In this document: positions 14,882 to 20,916 of the stretch, piece after piece
Numbering within the stretch: position 1 is the first letter of the stretch
How the letters are laid out: each line of letters starts with the position of its first letter
Source of the DNA: a virus
Virus record (IMG/VR): IMGVR_UViG_3300047472_000041
Location: 1-20,916 of that record
Strand: one strand, 5' to 3'
DNA length: 20,916 nt
The notes under the pieces: generated by a model
What the model was told of the DNA's origin: nothing
The model's input: only the letters and a program-made list of their open reading frames with translations
Databases searched by the model: none
Translations under genes and position numbers: made by a program

Positions 14882-15334
14882 ATGGCATCCCAAGCATTTT
14901 CGAGCGCAGGCTCTAAGTTCTACCTGTCGGCTGGCGTTCCAGCAACCATCACAGAGTCGGGCTTCTCGGCACTGACGTATACAGTGGTGAAGGAAGTTAC
15001 CGAAGTTGGTACCATCGGTCCAGAGAGCGCCGTTATTCAACACGTCCCTCTGGATGAGAACACCACGTACAAACTGAAGGGTGTTCGTAATAACGGCACA
15101 CTAAGTCTGAAAGGCGGACGCGTCCCGAGTGACCCCGGCCAGACTCTACTTATCGCTGCGGAGGCATCGAATGCTCCTTACTCGATGAAAATTGAACTGC
15201 AAGATGGTTCGATGATCTACGCTCAGTGCCTCGTCACTTCGTACAAAACCAACATTGGTAGTGCTGGTCAGATTACCGGCTTTGAGTCGAACGTTGAAAT
15301 CTCGGGTGACGTTATCGACGTTGCTGCTGACTAA
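14882..15334 (+). CDS. Major tail tube protein, lambda gpV-like
   Basis: This subunit stacks as hexameric rings around the tape measure. At 150 residues it fits small tube proteins. N-terminal ASQAFSSAGSKFYLSAG is followed by FSALTYTVVKEVTEVGTIG (typical: small beta-barrel after a loop near residues 25-45), then KLKGVRNNGTLSLKGGR and D-P-G-Q-TLL-I-A-A, and ends with the QITGFESNVEISGDV strand pair; the G-F-x-x-x-V-x-I-S-G-x end is characteristic. Position before the chaperone and tape-measure genes confirms it. The Shine-Dalgarno (AGAAAGAAA) is modest, yet codons such as CTG and TCG are frequent. A strong hairpin follows the stop by 15 bases, fitting a product needed in large excess over the genes downstream. 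Confidence 0.88.
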   Translation: MASQAFSSAGSKFYLSAGVPATITESGFSALTYTVVKEVTEVGTIGPESAVIQHVPLDENTTYKLKGVRNNGTLSLKGGRVPSDPGQTLLIAAEASNAPYSMKIELQDGSMIYAQCLVTSYKTNIGSAGQITGFESNVEISGDVIDVAAD

Positions 15335-15349
15335 TTAACTAGCTGTACA

Positions 15350-15394
15350 ACGGGTGAGCAGGCTCCATACCTGCCACCTGTCATTCTTCTTATC
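15350..15394 (+). terminator. Long hairpin after the tail tube gene, partial terminator
   Basis: Bases 15350-15356 pair with 15375-15381 (one G-T wobble) and GCAGG (15358-15362) pairs with CCTGC (15370-15374), with only A15357 bulged: 12 bp and a 7-base loop. The 3' side runs into CATTCTTCTTATC, T-rich but interrupted. It probably lowers expression of the chaperone and tape measure relative to the tube. Confidence 0.6.
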
Positions 15395-15443
15395 AGAGCT
15401 TGAATAATCAGGCCGATATCTTAATCTACCAAGGAATCATAAT

Positions 15444-15854
15444 ATGTCGTTTAACATTGCAGGTAAGAGCCTCACCCTCCAAGAAACCACCATCCTCCAT
15501 CTAGTCAACCCCGCCGATGGTTCGTACATGTACGCAGACGAGGATGAGACGAAGCCGCTGACGATTGAACTGTTTGGTCGTGCAAGCCGTGTCCACCGCA
15601 ATTGGTTGTCGGGCGAGCTTAAGAAAAATAGCGCAAACCAGAAGGCCAAGACTAAGAATGCGGATGAACTTCTGGCAGAGAATGCTAAGTTCTTCGCTAC
15701 GATGACTAAAGCTATTAGTAACTTTGACCTTGACGGCCTTGTTCTGGATAACAAAGAGGCATTTGCTACTCTGTATGCCGATCAGCGAGTAATGTGGATC
15801 AATGAACAAGTCGCTGAAGTGTTGGGAGACACCCAAGCTTTTTTGGCGAAATAA
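15444..15854 (+). CDS. Tape-measure chaperone, short form (lambda gpG-like)
   Basis: The 136-residue protein should coat the tape measure during tail assembly and be absent from the finished tail. It is acidic and beta-rich at first (MSFNIAGKSLTLQE, MYADEDETKPLTIELFG), then helical (ADELLAENAKFFATMTKAI) and ends in VAEVLGDTQAFLAK. The pattern of an L-x-L/I-E-L-x-G segment followed by a long helix is usual in gpG-like proteins. AAGGAA seven bases upstream gives the ATG. Its last codons contain the slippery heptamer at 15839-15845, seven bases before the stop codon. Ribosomes that slip back one base make the longer GT form instead. Position between tube and tape measure is the rule for this gene pair. 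Confidence 0.85.
   Translation: MSFNIAGKSLTLQETTILHLVNPADGSYMYADEDETKPLTIELFGRASRVHRNWLSGELKKNSANQKAKTKNADELLAENAKFFATMTKAISNFDLDGLVLDNKEAFATLYADQRVMWINEQVAEVLGDTQAFLAK
15839..15845 (+). promoter_or_regulatory. -1 ribosomal frameshift site T TTT TTG
   Basis: In the reading frame of the short chaperone the bases divide as T-TTT-TTG, a canonical X-XXY-YYZ heptamer. Slipping one base back enters the frame that stays open to 16420. The 0-frame stop TAA follows at 15852-15854. Downstream I see only weak pairing (GGCG 15845-15848 with CGCC 15862-15865), so a strong stimulating structure is not evident. Confidence 0.85.
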
Positions 15855-16420
15855 TCGATAACGCCTGCTTATATGCTCGGTGCCTTGGGTGGCTTGACTG
15901 CACGCCGGAGAAGCAAGAGACATCACGTAGGCGAACATTCACGGAAGGAAGCCCATTTTTGGAGCTTCCTTTTTTGCATGATGTAGAGCAAACATTAGTA
16001 GGATACTGGATCGAAGCTGGACAAGTAACACATACTGCAAACGGCCCAACAGCAATTACTTGGGGAGAGGTGTGTGCATGGGCCGACAAGTTTCACTCCG
16101 AGCAGTATGTAGAATGGGTAGAACACCCTCGCCCTCTGCGATCTGATGGCCTACCGGACGAACGCTTCAAAGAAATTAGAACACCCCTCTTAGCCACGCA
16201 ATGCACTCTCCCTGATTGGGTGCTCCAAGCTATCAAGAGGATGAGTCAAGAATACGTAGGTGAGTTCTTTAACAACTCCCCAAGCGCTCCGTGCCCTAAA
16301 GAAGTCATTATAGATGAACTTACAGAAGACGACAAGCTCGCAAATGCCAAAGCGTTTAAGTCATCGTTTATGTCAATGTTTGGCAAGAAAACTCCTGCTG
16401 TAGAAGCAGTCCCTAAATAA
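15845..16420 (+). CDS. Frameshift extension of the tape-measure chaperone (T part of GT)
   Basis: Read from the slippery site this frame has no stop for 191 codons; joined to the first 134 residues it gives a 325-residue GT-like fusion. The extension begins GEIIDNACLYARCLGWLDC and continues through a Cys/Arg-rich stretch to a helix-rich part (VGYWIEAGQ, EVCAWADKFHSEQY, PDWVLQAIKRMSQEYVGEFF). It ends in KSSFMSMFGKKTPAVEAVPK. In lambda the T part binds the tail tube while G coats the tape measure. No ATG starts the frame. An independent start at TTG 15959 behind AAGGAAG (15945-15951) is possible and would give 153 residues, but that signal lies in a strong hairpin. The frameshift reading is preferred because the frame change, slippery site and gene position all agree. 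Confidence 0.85.
   Translation, partial: GEIIDNACLYARCLGWLDCTPEKQETSRRRTFTEGSPFLELPFLHDVEQTLVGYWIEAGQVTHTANGPTAITWGEVCAWADKFHSEQYVEWVEHPRPLRSDGLPDERFKEIRTPLLATQCTLPDWVLQAIKRMSQEYVGEFFNNSPSAPCPKEVIIDELTEDDKLANAKAFKSSFMSMFGKKTPAVEAVPK
15945..15975 (+). terminator. Terminator-like hairpin inside the GT frame
   Basis: AAGGAAGC (15945-15952) pairs perfectly with GCTTCCTT (15964-15971), extended by CC (15953-15954) with GG (15961-15962) around A15963. The loop is ATTTTT, and the 3' arm ends in a run of six T (15970-15975). By shape it is an intrinsic terminator, yet it lies in coding sequence. It also hides the only Shine-Dalgarno-like site before TTG 15959. Confidence 0.55.
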
Positions 16421-16425
16421 TACAT

Positions 16426-16431
16426 AAGGAG
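16426..16431 (+). promoter_or_regulatory. Strong ribosome binding site for the TTG-started tape measure
   Basis: AAGGAG six bases before TTG 16438 is the best Shine-Dalgarno in this part of the window. It decides the start, because the first in-frame ATG is 210 bases further on and would cut off a conserved-looking helical N-terminus. Confidence 0.8.
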
Positions 16432-16437
16432 CAATAC

Positions 16438-19400
16438 TTGAATATTACATCATTGACTGTGCGCGTGGTGAGCGAGGGTATCCGCGAGGCTAGCAACGCA
16501 CTCGGCGGACTCTCCACGTCCGCCGCTAACGCAACACGCCGTATCGAGAACCTTACCATAGCAACTACCAAGTTGCAACAGGCAAGCCTCCTCTCAGCAA
16601 CCGCTGCACAGAACCTCGTCAGCAAGCTCCAGCAGCAAGCGCAACTCATGGCTTCGTTTCGCACGAACACAGCAGCCTCGGCAGCTTCCGTGCAGGCTCT
16701 TGCCTCCGCTACAGCACTCCTCGCAGCAGCTATGGCAACGTTGGCTGCACAGCAATCGGCCGCAGACCGTACGCAACGCCGCCATAACGAAGGCATGCGC
16801 GAAGCTCATGGTCTTGCTCGTGGCTTGTCTGGCTCGCTAGGTGCCCTCTGGGTAACTTACGGAGCATTCGCAGGTATGGCAGTGGGCCTCGGCATCGGAG
16901 CCTCCCTTAAGGCCGTTGTCACGATGGGCAAAGACGTTGAGCACACTCTCGAAGGTATCCGCGTTCGTGGCGTCGAATCTATTGACAGCATCGATAAGAT
17001 GCGTGTGTCCTTGCTAGAACTCGGCAAAGGTGTCTACGGTCCTCAGCAGGTTGCTAACGCTTTCGAGACACTCATCCTTGCAGGCTTGAACGCTGAGCAG
17101 GCTCTGTCGTCTATCACAGCAGCTCTCAACTTGGCAACTGTTGGCGGCACGTCCGTAGAGAAATCCGCCCAAACACTCGTCTCCGTTGGCTCGTCCATCG
17201 GCTACGCAGCAGAGGGCTTCTCCCGCATTGGTGACGTGATTTCCAAGACAGCGGCATTGTCCATGTCTTCGGTGGAAACGCTCTCTGAAGCTTTCAAGTC
17301 TGCCTCGTCTGTGAGCAAGCTGTATGGTGTGTCCCTCGAAGACATCGCTACAAGCTTGGGTATTCTGTCTAACCTCGGCATTCAGGGTAGCGCAGCAGGT
17401 ACGGCTCTTAAGAACATGTACAAGGAACTCGCTTCTGAATCTGAGAAGGTTACAAAGACGTTTGCTAAGATGGGCATGTCTAGTGCCTCGCTCCGTGACG
17501 CAAGCGGCAACTTCAAGCCTCTCATTGCTATGGTGTCTGAGCTTGATAAAGGCTTGTCCACACTGAGTGCTAAAGAAGAGAAAGACGCTATTGCCCGCCT
17601 GAGTAACGAACGTGGTATGCGACTGATGGTGCAAGCTCTGGACGTGTATCGCCAGAAGACGGCAGATGGTACAAGTGCTCTTGAGAAGTTCCGCGAACAA
17701 GCTGGAGACTCCTACGGCTTCGCTGCCAAGGGTGCTATCCAGATGGCTATGACAGCCAAGAGCCAAATTGATTCGATGATGAACACACTGAAAACAGTGT
17801 TTGTCGAAACGTTCAAATCTGTTGAGCCACAAGTCATTATGTTCTCGCGCAGCATGCGTGAAGCATTCCAGTCGAAAGAATTCAAAGATGCCATCCTAGG
17901 CATCGCTGGTGCGTTCTCCAAGATGGCCCTTGCCATTGCTGAGAATATCGGCACTGTTACTAAGCTCGTAGCTGCCTTTGTAGCCTTCAAGGGCGCGATG
18001 ATGATTGGTGGCATTGTAACTGCACTTGCAGGTGCTGTTGAAACACTCACTGTGGCCATTGCAGCTTTGCGCGCAGGTTCTATTGCAGCAGCCATGTCTA
18101 TTCCCGGCCTGAATGTTGTGCTAGGTTTGGCAGCACTTGCTTGGGGTGCTTACGAAATGGCTAAGAAGAAAGCCACTGCTGAAACTGAATCGAAGGTTGC
18201 TAAGTCTTATAGCACCGATTTGATTGAGAAGATGCAGCAGGAGACGGCTGAAACTGTAAAGCAAACTGAACTCATTAAGAAAAAGATGAGTGCGCAGGAA
18301 GCGGCTGAGAAAGTTAATCGTGACACTGCTGCGGACAAGATGCTGGCGAATTACCAGTCGGCTATCGACGTTGCTCAGAAGAAGGCAGACGCTGCAAAGT
18401 TCCGCAATTTCGCTGCTTACAAAGAAGCGATGGCAGTTGTGGACTTGAATAAAGCTGCAATGAAGTCGGAGAAGGAACGCTACGAATTGGCTGAGAAAGC
18501 TTTCGTAGCTGCTAACAAAGCCAAAGCCGTAGCCATTGAAGCTAACTCCAAGAATGTGCCGGGTCGTCCTGATGCAACTAATACGCTCGGCGGCGATCCT
18601 TCTAAAGCACAAGTTAACGACGCATACGCAGCAGCTATCGCAACACAAGACGCTGAAATCCGCAAAGCACGTCGTGCAATGTCCTACTTTGAAGAGCAAG
18701 AGAATCTGAAGTTTAAAGCCGCAGAGATTAGCAAGCTTCAGATGATTGAAGAAATTGGCGCCAAGCAGGTGACGGAATACGGCAAGATTCAAGTCGCAAT
18801 TCAAGCTAAGATCGACGCTGCACGCGGCAAGAAGGACAAGTCTGAAACGGCTCGTTATGTTGGCGAGCAAGAGCAAGCTTCTGAAGACTTTGAAAATAAG
18901 AAGCTTACCAATGCAGCAGCAACACAGTTGGCACTCCAAAAAGCTACAGAGGATTACACACGTTTCCGCATTGAACAACTTGAAAAGGAAGGTACGTATT
19001 CCACAGCAGCCAATCTCCGTTATCAGTTGGAGACTAAAGCAGCCTTCAAAGAAGCCGAACTCGCCGCTAAGAAATACGGCGATGTCTACCCAATCCTGAA
19101 CCAGCGTGTCGAAGCTTTCAAGCTGCTGCAAAAGCAGGCTATGAAGGATGCTCTGAACAAGGAAGCTGTGAAGGAATTCACAGACGCGGCAGACGCCACT
19201 AGGAACTCACTCAAGGGCATCCAGACAGCGTCTGCAGGGCAAGGCATTGGCGGTATGTTCAAGGCTGCTATGGCTGCTACAGAGGCTTACAAGGCATCTC
19301 TTCCAGACCTTCAAGCCAAGCTTAAACTCATCACCAACCCTGCGGACAAGAACGAGGCTGAAGCCAAGCTGATTAACAACGCTGAGAACCTTCGCAAGAT

Positions 19401-20916
19401 GTGGGTGGGTGTTGGTGAATCGATTGGCAACTCTCTTGAGAGCGCCTTTGGTCGTGGCGGTGACGCTATGGGCAAGCTTATCAAAGTGGGTGTGGACTAT
19501 AGTAAGTTGGAGAATAAATCCGGCGAAGCCCGCATCAAAGCCTACGGCGATGCAGCCGGAGCCGCAAAGGGTTTCTTCAAAGAAGGCTCTAGCGGCTACA
19601 AGCTGATGGAAAACGCTGAGAAAGCATTCCGTCTGATTGAGCTTGCAGGTATGGCTAAATCGCTCGCCATGAATATGGGCAACGCAGCCGCTACAGCAGC
19701 AGCTTGGGTGCCAGCAGTGTACGCATCCTTCATGGCAGCACTTGGGCCTTGGGGAGCAGCAGCGGCAGGTGTGGCCCTTGCAGCAGCGGGCATCCCAGCT
19801 ATGAGTGGGGGCGGTGGCTCTGACGTAGATTTCAAAGAGCGCCAGAAGACGCAAGGCACTGGAAGCCTTCTGGGCAGCGATGCCAAGAGTGAATCCATCG
19901 CCAAGAGCCTTGAACACCTTGAGAAGAACTCTGGCTTGGGCCTCTACCACTCCTCTGAGATGGTGAAGTCGTTGAAAGCTATCCAAAGCAGCATGGGGAA
20001 CCTAGCAGCTTTGGTTATGCAGACTACGGACATGAGTGGAAAAACTTTAGAGACGGACAGTGGCTCTGCATCGAAGTTCGCAAGCAAGCTTATGACGTTC
20101 GATCCGCTGTCGAAACTGCTGGATAAAATCACTGGAGGTTGGATTGGTAAAACCGCTGGTAAGATTGCCAATTCCATCTTTGGTGGCAAAGTAAGCAATC
20201 AAGATGTGGGCTTTACACTGGGCAGCAACACCACTGTCGGCGGTGCTATGTCAGGGAATGTCAATGCTTCCACCTATGCTGACATGAAAAAAGATGGTGG
20301 TTGGTTTAGCCGTGACAAATACTACACTGACCTGACATCTGTTGGCTCTGAAGCAAACAGCCAATTCGCTAAAACAATATCGTCGTTTGGGGAACTGCTG
20401 CTCGGTGCTAACAAGGTGCTGAAGATAAACTCCGAAGCATTTGCATCCGAACTAGCCAACTTCAATATCGACATCGGCAAAATTAGCTTCAAAGATATGA
20501 CTGGCGAGGAAATCGAGAAAGAGCTTCAATCTGTATTCTCGAAGCTCGGTGACGATATGGCTAAGTGGGCATTCGCTGGCCTTGTTCCTTTCCAGAAGGT
20601 TGGCGAAGGGATGCTGGAAACAATCTCCCGTGTCACTAACAATCTGATTCAAGTGAAAGATGTATTTGCTGTCCTTGACAAGCAATTTTATCTCACAGGT
20701 GTTGCAGCAGTGGGCGTCAGTGAGAGCTTGATTGATATGGCTGGTGGAATTGACAAGCTCACAGAAGGCACTAAGTATTACGTTGACAATTTCTTGACGC
20801 AAGCTGAGCGCATGGCACCAATCACGAAATCTGTGAAAGAGCGCCTTGCAGAACTCAATATCGGCAACCTCACAACAATTGAACTGTACAAGCAAAAGAT
20901 TCAGAGCCTCAACCTG
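16438..20916 (+). CDS. Tail tape measure protein, TP901/PhageMin_Tail type (3' end outside window)
   Basis: The protein sets tail length and leaves the tail at infection to help DNA cross the envelope. 1493 codons are open to the window end. Residues 1-125 are an Ala/Gln-rich helix. A hydrophobic stretch at ~130-157 precedes the TP901-type core at ~160-400, with TVGGTSVEKSAQTL, YAAEGFSRIGDVISKTA, SVETLSEAFKSAS and GILSNLGIQGSAAGTALKNMYKEL. That long motif is represented by its key G-I-x-G-x-A-A-G-T-A-L. Hydrophobic segments recur at ~508-571 and ~1080-1123 and may insert in the inner membrane. Residues ~575-905 are Lys/Glu/Ala-rich coiled coil. Using ~0.15 nm per residue, the visible part alone predicts a tail above 220 nm. 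The TTG start follows AAGGAG. The gene lies 17 bases after the GT frame, as usual. Confidence 0.93.
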   Translation, partial: MNITSLTVRVVSEGIREASNALGGLSTSAANATRRIENLTIATTKLQQASLLSATAAQNLVSKLQQQAQLMASFRTNTAASAASVQALASATALLAAAMATLAAQQSAADRTQRRHNEGMREAHGLARGLSGSLGALWVTYGAFAGMAVGLGIGASLKAVVTMGKDVEHTLEGIRVRGVESIDSIDKMRVSLLELGKGVYGPQQVANAFETLILAGLNAEQALSSITAALNLATVGGTSVEKSAQTLVSVGSSIGYAAEGFSRIGDVISKTAALSMSSVETLSEAFKSASSVSKLYGVSLEDIATSLGILSNLGIQGSAAGTALKNMYKELASESEKVTKTFAKMGMSSASLRDASGNFKPLIAMVSELDKGLSTLSAKEEKDAIARLSNERGMRLMVQALDVYRQKTADGTSALEKFREQAGDSYGFAAKGAIQMAMTAKSQIDSMMNTLKTVFVETFKSVEPQVIMFSRSMREAFQSKEFKDAILGIAGAFSKMALAIAENIGTVTKLVAAFVAFKGAMMIGGIVTALAGAVETLTVAIAALRAGSIAAAMSIPGLNVVLGLAALAWGAYEMAKKKATAETESKVAKSYSTDLIEKMQQETAETVKQTELIKKKMSAQEAAEKVNRDTAADKMLANYQSAIDVAQKKADAAKFRNFAAYKEAMAVVDLNKAAMKSEKERYELAEKAFVAANKAKAVAIEANSKNVPGRPDATNTLGGDPSKAQVNDAYAAAIATQDAEIRKARRAMSYFEEQENLKFKAAEISKLQMIEEIGAKQVTEYGKIQVAIQAKIDAARGKKDKSETARYVGEQEQASEDFENKKLTNAAATQLALQKATEDYTRFRIEQLEKEGTYSTAANLRYQLETKAAFKEAELAAKKYGDVYPILNQRVEAFKLLQKQAMKDALNKEAVKEFTDAADATRNSLKGIQTASAGQGIGGMFKAAMAATEAYKASLPDLQAKLKLITNPADKNEAEAKLINNAENLRKMWVGVGESIGNSLESAFGRGGDAMGKLIKVGVDYSKLENKSGEARIKAYGDAAGAAKGFFKEGSSGYKLMENAEKAFRLIELAGMAKSLAMNMGNAAATAAAWVPAVYASFMAALGPWGAAAAGVALAAAGIPAMSGGGGSDVDFKERQKTQGTGSLLGSDAKSESIAKSLEHLEKNSGLGLYHSSEMVKSLKAIQSSMGNLAALVMQTTDMSGKTLETDSGSASKFASKLMTFDPLSKLLDKITGGWIGKTAGKIANSIFGGKVSNQDVGFTLGSNTTVGGAMSGNVNASTYADMKKDGGWFSRDKYYTDLTSVGSEANSQFAKTISSFGELLLGANKVLKINSEAFASELANFNIDIGKISFKDMTGEEIEKELQSVFSKLGDDMAKWAFAGLVPFQKVGEGMLETISRVTNNLIQVKDVFAVLDKQFYLTGVAAVGVSESLIDMAGGIDKLTEGTKYYVDNFLTQAERMAPITKSVKERLAELNIGNLTTIELYKQKIQSLNL

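Noticed and set aside
17014-19131. Two - strand open frames (272 and 336 codons) inside the tape measure
   Set aside because: They are Cys/Leu/Phe-rich shadows of the Lys/Glu/Ala-rich coiled coil on the + strand, with no credible ribosome binding site or motif.
1-20916. tRNA genes, integrase or attachment sites, transposases, CRISPR arrays or an anti-phage defence operon
   Set aside because: Coding genes of known structural type fill almost the whole window, gaps are below 110 bases, and none holds a cloverleaf, repeat-spacer array or transposase-like frame that I could see.

Overview
The window is the virion-structure region of a tailed double-stranded DNA phage or prophage, of long non-contractile (siphovirus) type. 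Every gene is on the + strand, packed end to end in the classical order of lambda/HK97-like phages: large terminase (5' end outside the window), portal, S49-type head protease, scaffold, gpD-like decoration protein, gpE-like major capsid protein, two head-tail connectors, tail completion protein, tail terminator, tail tube, two-frame tape-measure chaperone, and tape measure (3' end outside the window). The gpD/gpE capsid pair, the consensus sigma70 promoters and the strong Shine-Dalgarno sites point to a Gram-negative, probably proteobacterial, host. The genus cannot be told from the sequence alone, and no lysogeny, lysis or replication gene is visible.

Layout. 2-1372 is the packaging motor. 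A perfect-consensus promoter with a dyad in its spacer (1394-1422) starts the head block 1450-5809 (portal, protease, scaffold, decoration, capsid), which closes with a strong intrinsic terminator (5846-5872). 5915-6750 holds two small connectors in a start/stop overlap. 6823-13563 is the accessory part: two very large multidomain proteins (1306 and 936 residues) lie where most related phages run straight from connectors into tail completion genes. They carry a LamG-like domain, SwmB-like and other Ig-like repeats, a beta-helix-like domain and three FN3 repeats. A hairpin and a second perfect promoter (13602-13630) follow and restart transcription for the tail block 13651-20916.

The most notable observation is that the last ~119 residues of the 936-residue protein are homologous to a complete 119-residue protein encoded 0.9 kb downstream between tail terminator and tail tube (37 identities over an ungapped 81-residue alignment, counted by hand). 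This suggests a shared virion-attachment or oligomerisation module used by a free small protein and by a long adhesin. The roughly 900-residue C-terminal region of the 1306-residue protein matches no family I recognise.

The tape-measure chaperone shows a textbook -1 frameshift site (T TTT TTG at 15839-15845) that would fuse the 136-residue G-type product to a 191-residue T-type extension. An unexpected terminator-like hairpin with a six-T run lies inside that extension. The tape measure begins at a TTG codon behind a strong Shine-Dalgarno site and is still open after 1493 codons, which implies a long tail. There is no stretch above 110 bases without a gene.
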